DNA from: Peptococcaceae bacterium UBA7702
GTDB lineage: Bacteria; Bacillota; Dehalobacteriia; UBA7702
Reading direction: 5' to 3'
Assembly: GCA_002482535.1 (NCBI GenBank)
Contig: DLGE01000008.1
Span: 1 to 64,000 of the forward strand
Length of the DNA stretch: 64,000 nt
Position 1 is the stretch's first letter; every line of letters starts with the position of its first letter. The notes beneath the pieces are model-generated. The model was not told the origin of the DNA. It ran no database searches and saw only the letters and a program-made list of their open reading frames with translations. Shown in pieces: positions 7,888-16,768 of the stretch. The position numbers and the translations under genes were made by a program.

Positions 7888-9126
7888 TTATACCTCATTA
7901 AATAGATAATCATAAAACATAAAGGATACTTCAAGGGTGAGGCGTTTTTCCGGCTCCAGCAAATCGACACCGAGCAAATCGTGAATCTGTTCAAGGCGGT
8001 AATAAAGGCTTTGTCTGGTAATGCCCAATTCCATGGCGGTTTGTTTTTTACTGAAGTTGCATTGGTAGTATTTTTTCAGGGTTAACATCAGCTTACTGTT
8101 ATGGGATACGTCAAAAGTGAGCAGCGGCTTAATCTGATCCAGAATGAAGCCTTTGAGCTGCTCTCCTTTTTCTTTATCATCAATAAGGCCCAGCAAATAA
8201 TAAAGATTCATATCTTCATAGATGGGGCATGGCGTATGCTGCCGTTGACAAAGGTTCATCGTCTCCTTTGCGGTACAGTAACTGCGGGGAATGTCTTTGA
8301 TATTTTTGGAGCGGCATCCGGCAGTGATGAGCAGTTGTGGTTTGCCTTCCTGCATCCTTAAATCGCGGTTTGTCATTTCGATGACGGCCTTGAAACGCTT
8401 TTTCCAGGAGTCATTTTTGCCGAAATCCAAAACGATCGCGGTAAGCAGCCCGTCTGCAAAGAGGGGATAAAGACGAAATTGGTTTTCAGCAAATAAGGAT
8501 CGAAGGCTTTTGGATATGGTCAGATAGGCGCTGTCGGACCAATGATAGGTGATGTCGCTTTTACGATACTCAACAATTGTCGTAAAAAAATGATATTTTG
8601 AAACTTCGCTTTTGGGTTGCTTCAGTTGTTCGTAAATCCTTTCTTCGCTGATCTTTCCATTGAGCCAATGGATCATCCAGCTATTTTGGTCAAGGATTTG
8701 TTTTTCTTTCAGATAGCTGTTGTTGACGAACTCCATGATTGTTTTTACGGTATCGCGGGTCAGATCGATAAAACGTACCAGCCGATGAAAGACCAACAGC
8801 GGACAGTCATAGGCATTGGCAAGGTCAATCATCCCCTGGGGGACTTCATTGACGTACATTCCCAACTGGAGACAAAAACCTGCAATGCCTTTTTTGACCA
8901 ATTGTTGAAAAAAGGGAACTAATTTCTTTGGATCGTCAACACCGACCCCACTGCATAAAATCAGTTCACCGCCATCAATCCATTCATTGGCGTCATCCCA
9001 GGTTTCCAAAACATGAACCCATGAAACGGTATTATTTTGTCCGTTTGATCCTGCTACCAATGTTGCGTCGTGAAAATCTTCACTGTTCAGAATGTCGGCA
9101 ATGGTTACTTCCTTTTCGACAAACAT
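7888..9126 (-). CDS. PucR-family transcriptional regulator
   Basis: The 412-residue protein has an N-terminal PucR sensory domain (about residues 6-125), a middle GGDEF-like or linker region, and a C-terminal PucR helix-turn-helix (about 355-405, containing FSKKQTAMELGITRQSLYYRLEQI). PucR-type proteins usually activate nearby catabolic genes, for example for purines or amines, in response to a small molecule. ATG at 9126 follows AGGGAGG. It is divergent from mttB across a 219-base gap and directly downstream of its likely targets, so it is the best candidate regulator of both units. Confidence 0.88.
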   Translation of the reverse strand: MFVEKEVTIADILNSEDFHDATLVAGSNGQNNTVSWVHVLETWDDANEWIDGGELILCSGVGVDDPKKLVPFFQQLVKKGIAGFCLQLGMYVNEVPQGMIDLANAYDCPLLVFHRLVRFIDLTRDTVKTIMEFVNNSYLKEKQILDQNSWMIHWLNGKISEERIYEQLKQPKSEVSKYHFFTTIVEYRKSDITYHWSDSAYLTISKSLRSLFAENQFRLYPLFADGLLTAIVLDFGKNDSWKKRFKAVIEMTNRDLRMQEGKPQLLITAGCRSKNIKDIPRSYCTAKETMNLCQRQHTPCPIYEDMNLYYLLGLIDDKEKGEQLKGFILDQIKPLLTFDVSHNSKLMLTLKKYYQCNFSKKQTAMELGITRQSLYYRLEQIHDLLGVDLLEPEKRLTLEVSFMFYDYLFNEV

Positions 9127-9230
9127 CTTAGTACCCTCCCTGTTTTCTACCTTTATTATATAATACCATACTCTAAAAGCTTCTTGACATACTGTACAAA
9201 AAGAATCTGCTTTTTTGACAAAACGTTAAT

Positions 9231-9298
9231 TTTTTGTCCTTCGAGGGGGATTTATAATGTGGTCGTAAACGGAACAAAAAACCTTTTGAAATCTGAAT
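9231..9298 (+). promoter_or_regulatory. mttB promoter with candidate operator
   Basis: A perfect -10 TATAAT lies at 9253-9258 with only a poor T-rich -35 16-17 bases upstream, as expected for an activator-dependent promoter. Immediately downstream, GTAAACGGA (9265-9273) and CCTTTTGA-A-ATCTGAAT (9282-9298) match the element upstream of the TSUP gene, in inverted orientation relative to transcription. Confidence 0.5.
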
Positions 9299-9345
9299 CT
9301 TTATGACTAAGCTACTAAATGACGAAAGGATAAGGAGAACTTAAA

Positions 9346-10827
9346 ATGTCCCAAATTCAAGCTGGTTTAAATGTTCAAATGGGAATGGGGTTGAATTTAT
9401 TCACCGATGATGATCTATACGCGATTCATTGCGCGACCTTGGATGTGATGATGAACGTTGGCATCAAGGTTCCCTGTGACGAAGCAAAAGAGATTTTCGC
9501 AGCCGGTGGCGCGATCATCGAAAAGGAAAGCAACATCGTCAAATTTCCCACTTACATCGTAGAAGAGGCCATTACCTCCGCTCCCCGTACCGTACTGCTG
9601 GCGGGGCGCGATCCCCAAAATGACTATGTGATCAAAAATAAATCGGTCGCTTTTACCAATTTTGGGGAAGGGGTTCGCGTTGTCGATCCCACGGACCGGT
9701 CGGTACATAATTCTACAAAAAAAGATCTTTGCGACGCCACCCGTATTTGCGACGCGATGGATCAAATTACGGTGTATGAAAGAGCCCTCGGCGCCGATGA
9801 TGTCGCACCCCAGGTTCAAAGCATTCATAATGCGGAAGCGATTTTTAACAACACCACAAAGCACTGCTTTATCGGTGCTAACTGTGGCTATAACGCTTCC
9901 AAAATTATTGATATGGCGGCTACAATCGTTGGCGGCAAAGAGAATCTCAGGAAACGTCCGATCTATACGCCTCTTTGCTGTCCCAATAGTCCTCTGACTT
10001 TGAATCCGGATACTTCCGAAGTCATCGTCGCGGCGGCCACGGCGGGGGTTCCCGTCAATGTCCTCTCCATGGCGCTTTCCGGCGGTACGACTCCCGTAAC
10101 CTTGGCCGGTACCTTGGTTTGCCATAATGCCGAAGTACTTTCCGGCATCATCCTGGCACAGTTGGTCCGCAAAGGTACGCCGGTGATCTATGGCAGCTCT
10201 ACCACCATGATGGATCTGCGCTTTACCACCGCTGCCGTGGGTGCCGCAGAATTGGGGATGCTCAATGCTGCTGTGGCAAAGCTGGCACAATTTTACGGAT
10301 TTCCCAGTTTTGTTGCAGGCGGGTAGGTTGACAGCAAGCTAATTGACGCCCAGGCCGCCCACGAAACGACGTTATCCGCTACCTTGGCGGCATTGGCAGG
10401 CGCCAATGTGATTTACGGTCTTGGTATGCTGGAGATGGGAATGACCTTTGATTATGCCAAACTTGTTATGGATAATGAATTCGCGTATATGATCAAACAT
10501 GCTGTTCGCGGTATACCGGTCAATGAAGAATCCTTGGCTGTGGAAACCATCAAGCAGGTTGGTGCAGGCGGCGAATTTGTCAGCCACGCGCATACTTATC
10601 AACACTTTAAATCAGAACAGAGCCAAAGTAAGCTGATCGACCGCAGAATGCCGGAAGAGTGGGCCGCCCAGGGCGGAGCCAGCATGCTGGAAAGGGCAAA
10701 TGAGGTTGCTGTTGATCTTTATCAGCATTATAAAGCGACTCCCCTTAACTCTGAAACCAAAAAGAAACTCAGGGAGATCGTAAACGAAGCGGAAAATCAT
10801 TATCATATTACACTTAGCCTTGATTAA
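9346..10827 (+). CDS. mttB: Trimethylamine methyltransferase MttB with in-frame amber (pyrrolysine)
   Basis: The reading frame is interrupted by a single TAG at 10324-10326 and then continues to TAA at 10825-10827. Read through, it encodes 493 residues with residue 327 from TAG, close to archaeal MttB (about 495 residues, pyrrolysine at 334). The context, VAGG-amber-VDSKLIDAQ, is the classic MttB pyrrolysine site. Both flanks belong to one MttB protein: the N-terminal part has FTNFGEGV and TPLCCPNSPL, and the C-terminal part has YGLGMLEMGMTFDYAKLVMDN. MttB moves a methyl group from trimethylamine to the cobalt of a corrinoid protein. AAGGAG precedes ATG 9346. No corrinoid protein, MtbA or pyl genes lie nearby, and terminators follow directly. 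A sequencing error or pseudogene is unlikely given the exact position. Confidence 0.92.
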
Positions 10828-10879
10828 CCAAATCAAATGGAAGTAACCCCCATGTACTTCCAAATATCCCAAACAACAA

Positions 10880-10954
10880 GGCTGCGGGTATTTTTTACCC
10901 GCAGCCTGTAGCTAAAAGCCGTGCTTGGAAAAGAATCCAAACACGGCTTTTAGC
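10880..10954 (+). terminator. Two hairpins after mttB
   Basis: The first hairpin (10880-10906) pairs GGCTGCGGGTA with TACCCGCAGCC around six T. The second (10911-10954) pairs GCTAAAAGCCGTG with CACGGCTTTTAGC. They separate mttB from the convergent lipoprotein gene and mark mttB as monocistronic. Confidence 0.75.
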
Positions 10955-10995
10955 CATTGTTTAAGATGGTTGACAAGGCCAACTGTAATAGGGGA

Positions 10996-12999
10996 TCATA
11001 GCGCCGCAACGGCGCCGCCGTCGGCCAAAGTGACGGTTTCACCGCCAAGCCAGGCATTGGCAGGGCTATCCGCGTCGTAGTATAGAGTGTAGCCGTTGGA
11101 TACGATATTGCTCAAGCTTTCATCTTTATCGGTGAGAACGCTGACATAGGAATCGCCGGTCAAGGTTACGGTGGCGGTTTTGCCGATATTCAGCGTTACG
11201 CTGCCGCCGCTTTTCTCACTGTTGACGGTTCCCTGATAGGTGCTGGAGTAACCGATGTTCAGGGTGACGCTGCTGATTTTATCGCAGGTGATATCCCCCG
11301 TCAGGGTTTGGTGCTTTGCCGTGAGCGTGACGTTGCCGCCGTTGCTGCCTTCTTCGCCCCAGTTGTTGGTGTTGTTGTCGGAAGAGGTTAAAAGCGTCCC
11401 TGAGGAGAAGTTCAGGGCTGTGCTATCGAGGATAATCTTGGCATCTGTATTGGTGATGTAGAACATCGGCCCGTCAGAGGTGGTGGTAAGCGTCGAGTCG
11501 GTGGCAGTCAAAACGCCAACTCCTTCCGCGGCGTCCCCGGAAGTGCTTTGGTAGAGCATGACGCCGTTTTCTCCGGCCCCGGTCAAATCGCAATGCGCTA
11601 AAGTGATGGAATTTTTGCCTTCAATGACCGCGGCCTGGGAACCGGTGGCCGTGCCGCTGACATTTTCCGCGGTGATCTCGCCGGTACTATAGATGCAAGG
11701 GGAGCCGTCGCCGGCGGCGCTTAAGGTAGAATCGGCGATGGTGATGGTGCCTTCTCCTCGGTCCGTAGCCACAGGGGCGCAGTGAGCGCCTTTTGTGGTG
11801 ACCGTCAGGTTGGTGGCGTTGATCGTGCCGCCGTAGGTGGCATCGAGACCACGGGAGGAATCTCCCGTGGTGTTGATGGTGGTATCCGAAACCGTCACCG
11901 AAGATCCCTCACCGGTGGCGAATATGGCGTTGGAGCCTTCGCTGCCGCTGCTGATATCGACGTTGCTTAACGTCAGTGTGCTGCCGCCTTGTACCGCAAT
12001 GGCGGCGTTTAAACCGTAAAAATTGCTGTTATCGGCGCTGGAGCTGTCACCGGTTTTGGTAACGCTGATGGCGGAAGCCGTTAAGATGCCGTTGTTCGTC
12101 AGGAGAATGGCGTTTTCATCGCTGTTCTCCGAGTTGTAAGTGCCGGAAGTAAGCTCCTTTTCTTCACCGTCTACGGTATATGCACCAGTGAGATCCATGT
12201 TTTCACTGGCGCTTTCTCCGCCTCCGCCTTGATCGCCGCCCATGTTCATGGACATTTCCACGGTGATCGCGGAGACCTTGTTGTCGCCGGTATAGGTGAT
12301 GGAGATGATGTCGTTGACGGCAAGATCATCGACAGTACCTTCGCTGCCATCCCTTAACGTGATGGTCACTTCTGAGACATCGAAGGTCATTGTTTCGCCG
12401 TTGGCTGTAAAGAAACCGTTGCCGCCTTCCAGGTCGGCGGGGGCTTCTCCGTCACCCATATCCGGGGGCGTACCACCTTCACCGCCGTCAGGGGGGGTAC
12501 CGCCGTCAGGAGGCGTACCATTACCGTCAGCAGAACTGCCGGCAGGTTGTTCCGGTGGCGTCTGGTTGCTGTCAACGGGGGCCGCCGTATCGCTACTATC
12601 ATTGGAGGTTGCCGTGTTGTTGCTGCTGGCCGCTGTATCGCTGCTATCATTGGAGGTCGCTATGTCGTTGCTACTGGTCGCTGTATCGCCATTGTCATTG
12701 GAGGTTGCTGTGTCGTTGTTGTCATCGGAAGTCCCTGTGTTGCTGTGATTGCTCTGATCCGTACTTGCATCCTCACTTTCATCCTCGTTGGAGGCAGCGG
12801 GGGATTCCCCGTCTTCCCCTGTAGGTTGCTGCATGTCCCCGTCGTTTGGTTCGGCCATTTCTCCCAAGGAAACCGTGACGGTGTCGCCATCGATTGCGGT
12901 GATCTGTGCTTCCGTTGTTTTTGTGCCGCAGCCTGCAAAGAGCACCATCATGGCCAAGGCCAGCAAGGGAAAAAACAGGAACTTTCCTTTATTCTTCAT
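10996..12999 (-). CDS. Large surface lipoprotein, beta-helix type
   Basis: The 667-residue protein starts with a lipoprotein signal ending in the lipobox LFAGCG (Cys at about 24). Then come a short beta domain, a low-complexity Asp/Asn/Ser/Thr/Ala stretch with 16-residue repeats (about 90-150), and a Pro/Gly-rich hinge with repeated PPDGG. From about 280 onward lie many short Ser/Thr/Gly-rich rungs (for example SVTVSDTTINTTGD and TITIADSTLSAAGDG) typical of right-handed beta-helix surface proteins. It is probably anchored in the outer face of the membrane and exposed to the wall or environment. The ligand is unknown. RBS AAAGGAGA precedes ATG 12999. Confidence 0.7.
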   Translation of the reverse strand: MKNKGKFLFFPLLALAMMVLFAGCGTKTTEAQITAIDGDTVTVSLGEMAEPNDGDMQQPTGEDGESPAASNEDESEDASTDQSNHSNTGTSDDNNDTATSNDNGDTATSSNDIATSNDSSDTAASSNNTATSNDSSDTAAPVDSNQTPPEQPAGSSADGNGTPPDGGTPPDGGEGGTPPDMGDGEAPADLEGGNGFFTANGETMTFDVSEVTITLRDGSEGTVDDLAVNDIISITYTGDNKVSAITVEMSMNMGGDQGGGGESASENMDLTGAYTVDGEEKELTSGTYNSENSDENAILLTNNGILTASAISVTKTGDSSSADNSNFYGLNAAIAVQGGSTLTLSNVDISSGSEGSNAIFATGEGSSVTVSDTTINTTGDSSRGLDATYGGTINATNLTVTTKGAHCAPVATDRGEGTITIADSTLSAAGDGSPCIYSTGEITAENVSGTATGSQAAVIEGKNSITLAHCDLTGAGENGVMLYQSTSGDAAEGVGVLTATDSTLTTTSDGPMFYITNTDAKIILDSTALNFSSGTLLTSSDNNTNNWGEEGSNGGNVTLTAKHQTLTGDITCDKISSVTLNIGYSSTYQGTVNSEKSGGSVTLNIGKTATVTLTGDSYVSVLTDKDESLSNIVSNGYTLYYDADSPANAWLGGETVTLADGGAVAAL
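12585..12740 (-). repeat. 48-bp tandem repeats inside the lipoprotein gene
   Basis: About three diverged units of 48 bp encode the 16-residue pattern TSNDxxDTAxSSNxxA. The units differ mainly at synonymous or Ser/Asn/Asp-swapping positions. Such low-complexity linkers often vary in length between strains. Confidence 0.7.
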
Positions 13000-13184
13000 G
13001 AAAGCATCTCCTTTTACGTTTATTTGTTATGAGTATAGTTTCCCTTTATGAGTGAACCGTGAAAATCTGCGGAGGGAACCGTGGGTAAAAGGAAAATTTT
13101 TGTAGTGTTTCCATAAACTTCTTTTAAAAAGGCTGGAAGGTATGGTATAATGTAAGTGCGAATTTGCGAGAAAGGAATTTTCCG

Positions 13185-14075
13185 ATGAAAATAAAAAAAG
13201 GAATCGTCGCGGCCATTTTGGTTTTGGCCCTCTGTTCCGCCGGCGTCTTTGCCGGCAGTATGATAGAGTATGAAATCGCAGATCTCGATCTTAGTTTGGA
13301 GTTACCGGCAGAATATCATTACGTTTTTACCAGGGATATGGATGGGGATGATTCCGGCTTTGTTGATTTGGGTATGACGAAAGAATCCCTTTTTGAAAAC
13401 AAATCCCTCTATTTAGAGGCTTTGACAGAGGATCAAAACGCCGAAATCATCGTCACGATGACAGCGACGGATTGGTCCCGACTTTATTATGATTTCAATG
13501 AGCTGGAAAACAGCGATCTCATGGAAATGGCCCAGGTCTGCCTGATGGATACCGACGGCGCGGCCAATATGGAAATCACCGACTGCGATGTTTTTGAAGG
13601 GAACACTCAGGCAAAGTTTTTAAAGGCCAATGGTGTTTGCGCCGCTGAAGATACCGACGGCTACGCTATTCAGTATGTTACGGTACTCAACGGCAATGCT
13701 TATACAATCACCTTTAATTTTGATCACCGGGAACTCAGCGACGAGGAGATTGCCCTGACGGAAGACGTGGTTTCCTCTGCCGTCTTCCATACTGTGGAAA
13801 CCAAAGATACCGGTAAGAGCGATGTTGTATACATTGCGATCATTGCCACAATGGCAATCATCATCGGCATTTTACTGCTTGTTATCTATAAAAAGCATTA
13901 TACGATCAACGGTTACCGCCGCTCTGCCTCAGCGACCCCCGCGGCGCCGGAAAACGAAACAACGGCAGATGGGGAAGAGGTTTTGGAACCGTTGTCTGCC
14001 CTAAAAGAGGCGGAGCAGGCGGAAGATTCAAAAGATTCGAAAGATTCGGAAGATTCAGAAGGTAAGGAATCGTAA
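13185..14075 (+). CDS. Membrane-anchored extracytoplasmic protein of unknown function
   Basis: The 296-residue protein has an N-terminal signal peptide (about 1-24), an extracytoplasmic alpha/beta domain (about 30-205) and one transmembrane helix (about 215-235). It ends in a cytoplasmic tail of Ala/Glu-rich sequence with DSKDSKDSEDSE repeats. The extracellular part resembles the stress-linked domain also seen in the 15.5 kb lipoprotein in style, but I cannot assign a family. ATG 13185 follows AAAGGA, and a -10 TATAAT lies at 13146-13151. The gene is divergent from the large lipoprotein. Confidence 0.7.
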   Translation: MKIKKGIVAAILVLALCSAGVFAGSMIEYEIADLDLSLELPAEYHYVFTRDMDGDDSGFVDLGMTKESLFENKSLYLEALTEDQNAEIIVTMTATDWSRLYYDFNELENSDLMEMAQVCLMDTDGAANMEITDCDVFEGNTQAKFLKANGVCAAEDTDGYAIQYVTVLNGNAYTITFNFDHRELSDEEIALTEDVVSSAVFHTVETKDTGKSDVVYIAIIATMAIIIGILLLVIYKKHYTINGYRRSASATPAAPENETTADGEEVLEPLSALKEAEQAEDSKDSKDSEDSEGKES

Positions 14076-14102
14076 CGATTTTATTGATAGCTATTGGAAA
14101 TA

Positions 14103-14335
14103 GAAAGCCGCTTAACGTAACTGCGTGACGCGGCTTTCTCAGGCCGGCGACAAAGTCTTAAACGTGGCGAATCCTTTGTCCTACGACAGCTTATGTACTT
14201 CTATGTACACGGCGCAGCCGCAGGCCAAAGTATTCACCGCGTTTAAGCCTTTCTCGGCAGCCTATCATCCTGTAGCCCAAAATTTGCTTACGCTTATTTT
14301 GTCTACAGTCTGAAAAGCCGCGTGACGCGGCTTTC
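14103..14335 (+). repeat. Dispersed hairpin-bounded repeat, copy 1
   Basis: A core of about 175 bp runs from TCAGGCCGGCGACAAAG (14139) to TTTTGTCTACAGTCTGA (ending 14313). These ends are imperfect inverted repeats of each other. It is flanked by two hairpins with the same stem, AAAGCCGC/GCGGCTTT (14103-14138 and 14313-14335). Copies 2 and 3 are at 45650 and 50508. The region 14076-14350 holds no gene otherwise. Confidence 0.8.
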
Positions 14336-14350
14336 ATTATAGGAGTTTTT

Positions 14351-15529
14351 ATGCAGTATCGTGTGAATCCCAAAAATGGAGACCGCCTTTCCGTCTTAGG
14401 TTACGGCTGTATGCGCTTTACGAAAAAAGGCGGCGTCGTCCAGCAGGAAAAAGCGGAAGCAGAAATGAAATACGCCATCGAGCACGGTGTCAATTATTTT
14501 GATACCGCCTATCGCTATCGCGGCAACGAGGCGGCTCTCGGCAAATTTCTGGCCAAGGGCTACCGCAAAGACGTTTTTATCGCCACCAAATTGCCGCAAT
14601 TTCAGGTGAAAACCGCGGCGGACGCCGACCGCTATTTTAACGAGGAGCTTAGCCGTCTTCGTACCGACTATATTGATTACTATCTCCTGCACATGCTCGC
14701 CGATTTCCGTTCCTGGGAGCGATTGAAAGGCTTGGGTCTGAAAAGCTGGATCACCGCGAAAAAGGAAAGCGGCGCCATCCGCAACATCGGTTTTTCCTAC
14801 CACGGCGGCAGCGCCGCCTTCATGGAGATATTGGACGATTATCCCTGGGATTTCTGCCAGATTCAGTATAACTATATGGATGAAACAGGACAGGCCGGCG
14901 TCGCCGGTTTGCGCCACGCGGCGAAAAAGGGAATTCCCGTGATCATCATGGAACCGCTGCGCGGCGGCAGGCTTGCCGATCAGATCCCGGAGCGGGCCGC
15001 CAAGGTATTCGCCGCCGCCTCTCCCCACCGTTCTCCCGCCGCCTTTGGACTGCGCTGGCTTTTTAACCAGCCCGAAGTGACGGTGGTGCTTTCCGGCATG
15101 AACAGTATGGAGCAGATCAAAGAAAACATCGCCGTGGCTGAGGAAACGCAAATCAATTCTTTGACCGCGGCGGACTTTACCGTTTATGAACAGGCCAAAG
15201 AGGCCATCAATGCCGTGGTGAAGGCGGCCTGCACCGGTTGCGGCTACTGTATGCCCTGTCCCCACGGGGTCGATATTCCCACTTGTCTGCGCTGTTACAA
15301 CGCAAAATATGCCGACGGCTGGTATAAAGGGCTCAAGGAATATTTTCTCTGCACTTCAATGAAGAAGGAGGTCTCCGCGGCTTCCCGCTGCATCGGCTGC
15401 GGCAAATGCGAAAAGGTCTGTCCCCAGCATTTACCCATTCGCTCATTGCTGAAAGCGGTGCAAAAGGAAATGGAAACCCCCCTTTACCGCCTGGCAAAAA
15501 AAGGCGCCGATCTGCTTATGCGGTTTTGA
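14351..15529 (+). CDS. Aldo/keto reductase with C-terminal 4Fe-4S domain
   Basis: The 392-residue protein has an aldo/keto reductase barrel (about 1-285). The tetrad region is visible as FDTAYRYRG (Asp and Tyr), FIATKLP (Lys) and YLLHML (His). The C-terminal extension carries two clusters of cysteines, CTGCGYCMPC (about 296) and CIGCGKCEKVCP (about 346), that would bind 4Fe-4S clusters. This architecture is common in anaerobic clostridia; the substrates are unknown. AGGAG lies 6 bases before ATG 14351. The next gene follows after 12 bases. Confidence 0.9.
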   Translation: MQYRVNPKNGDRLSVLGYGCMRFTKKGGVVQQEKAEAEMKYAIEHGVNYFDTAYRYRGNEAALGKFLAKGYRKDVFIATKLPQFQVKTAADADRYFNEELSRLRTDYIDYYLLHMLADFRSWERLKGLGLKSWITAKKESGAIRNIGFSYHGGSAAFMEILDDYPWDFCQIQYNYMDETGQAGVAGLRHAAKKGIPVIIMEPLRGGRLADQIPERAAKVFAAASPHRSPAAFGLRWLFNQPEVTVVLSGMNSMEQIKENIAVAEETQINSLTAADFTVYEQAKEAINAVVKAACTGCGYCMPCPHGVDIPTCLRCYNAKYADGWYKGLKEYFLCTSMKKEVSAASRCIGCGKCEKVCPQHLPIRSLLKAVQKEMETPLYRLAKKGADLLMRF

Positions 15530-15541
15530 CCAAGGAGACTG

Positions 15542-16099
15542 ATGATGAAAAAAACTCTGAAATACGCACCGTTGCTGCTTCTCGTATTGTTGACATTTTC
15601 CGCCTGCGACGGCGAAACCACAAAGCAGTCACCCCAAGAGGAAGTGGCAGACAGCGGCGCGGAGATCACTTTAAATACTTTTACCAGCAGTTTCGGCTAT
15701 ACGATGAATTACGATCCGCACCTGTTTTATGTGCTTACCGATGAAAGCAGCGATAACTTTGAACTGATTGCCAGGCAAAAGGATCAGAGTCCCTCTGTTT
15801 ACGTTATGGTACAGCGGGTCGGCGGTTATTCGGTGTCGGAATATACTGCCCTTTCGGCAAGCAAAGCCATGAACGGCGTTTACTCTGTGACCGAAACGGC
15901 CTTCGGCGCTGATGAACGCGACGCCGTTACCGTGACTTATACAAGTGAAACCGATTTGGGACTTGTATATTACGCAGAAACCAGTGTGAAGGTCGGCAGT
16001 GACCTGCTTTGTATCAAAGTCGTCACCTATGACGGTATGCCGGCGAATATCAATACCGCCATTGAAAAGATGCTGTCTACCTTTGTGGTGAAAGAATAA
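15542..16099 (+). CDS. Small lipoprotein of unknown function
   Basis: The 185-residue product begins with a lipoprotein signal whose lipobox is FSACDG (Cys about 21). A single mixed alpha/beta domain follows, with no other motif that I recognise. AAGGAG precedes two tandem ATGs (15542 and 15545). It is probably co-transcribed with the upstream reductase and ends at a strong terminator. Confidence 0.75.
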   Translation: MMKKTLKYAPLLLLVLLTFSACDGETTKQSPQEEVADSGAEITLNTFTSSFGYTMNYDPHLFYVLTDESSDNFELIARQKDQSPSVYVMVQRVGGYSVSEYTALSASKAMNGVYSVTETAFGADERDAVTVTYTSETDLGLVYYAETSVKVGSDLLCIKVVTYDGMPANINTAIEKMLSTFVVKE

Positions 16100-16114
16100 G
16101 TATGAAAAATGAAA

Positions 16115-16160
16115 AAAGGTGTCTCAAAAGTCATAAAATGACTTTTGAGACACCTTTTTA
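16115..16160. terminator. Strong bidirectional terminator
   Basis: A 21-bp stem (AAAAGGTGTCTCAAAAGTCA paired to its complement around ATAAAAT) lies between the convergent lipoprotein and mntP genes, with A and T runs at its ends. Confidence 0.85.
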
Positions 16161-16184
16161 AGTGTTTTGCGGTAGATCCTTTGC

Positions 16185-16751
16185 TTAAAAGGCGATGATG
16201 CCCAGGTGTTCCAATAAGATTTTTGTACCCAGCAAAATCAGGATGGCGCCACCGGCAAATTCCGCTTTCGCTTTATAGCGAATGCCGAAGAGATTGCCGA
16301 CCTTGACCCCGACTAAGGAGAGGATGAAGGTGATAATGCCGATGGTCATGACGGCGGGAACGATGTGTACCTGCAAAAAGGCGAAGGTCACACCGATGGC
16401 CAGGGCGTCGATGCTGGTGGCGACGGCGAGGATGAACATGGCTTTGAAGCCCAGGGAAGCGTCGCCTTTATCATCTTCCTTACTGAAAGCCTCCCGAATC
16501 ATGTTGATACCGATGAGTGATAGCAAAATAAAGGCGATCCAATGATCGATGGCGGTGATTTTTTCCTGGAATTGAACGCCCAGCAGATAGCCGATGACCG
16601 GCATCAGTCCCTGAAAGATGCCAAACCAGGCGCCGATGACCACGGCGTCTTTGATTTTGATTCTTTGCATGCTGAGACCTTTGCCTACCGCCACGGCAAA
16701 AGCGTCCATGGAGAGGCTAACGGCGATTAGAAACAATTCGATGAAACTCAT
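16185..16751 (-). CDS. mntP: MntP manganese efflux pump
   Basis: The 188-residue, six-helix membrane protein of the MntP (DUF204) family exports Mn(II). The signature patches are SLSMDAFAVAVGKG near residue 14 and ATSIDALAIGVTFAF near 105, each with the conserved Asp in a membrane helix. ATG 16751 follows AAGGAG by 7 bases; a TTG two codons upstream is too close to that site. I see no yybP-ykoY riboswitch in the short gap to the upstream HAD gene, so it may be co-transcribed with that gene. Confidence 0.92.
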   Translation of the reverse strand: MSFIELFLIAVSLSMDAFAVAVGKGLSMQRIKIKDAVVIGAWFGIFQGLMPVIGYLLGVQFQEKITAIDHWIAFILLSLIGINMIREAFSKEDDKGDASLGFKAMFILAVATSIDALAIGVTFAFLQVHIVPAVMTIGIITFILSLVGVKVGNLFGIRYKAKAEFAGGAILILLGTKILLEHLGIIAF

Positions 16752-16768
16752 AAGCAAGCTCCTTGGTT

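Noticed and set aside
9346..10827. mttB as a pseudogene or two separate genes split by a stop codon
   Set aside because: The single stop is TAG, lies at the known pyrrolysine position, and the frame on both sides is intact and conserved.
14191..14373. Small minus-strand reading frames inside the dispersed repeats (also 45613-45822)
   Set aside because: They follow the repeat sequence, lack ribosome sites and are broken in copy 3, so they are by-products of the repeat.
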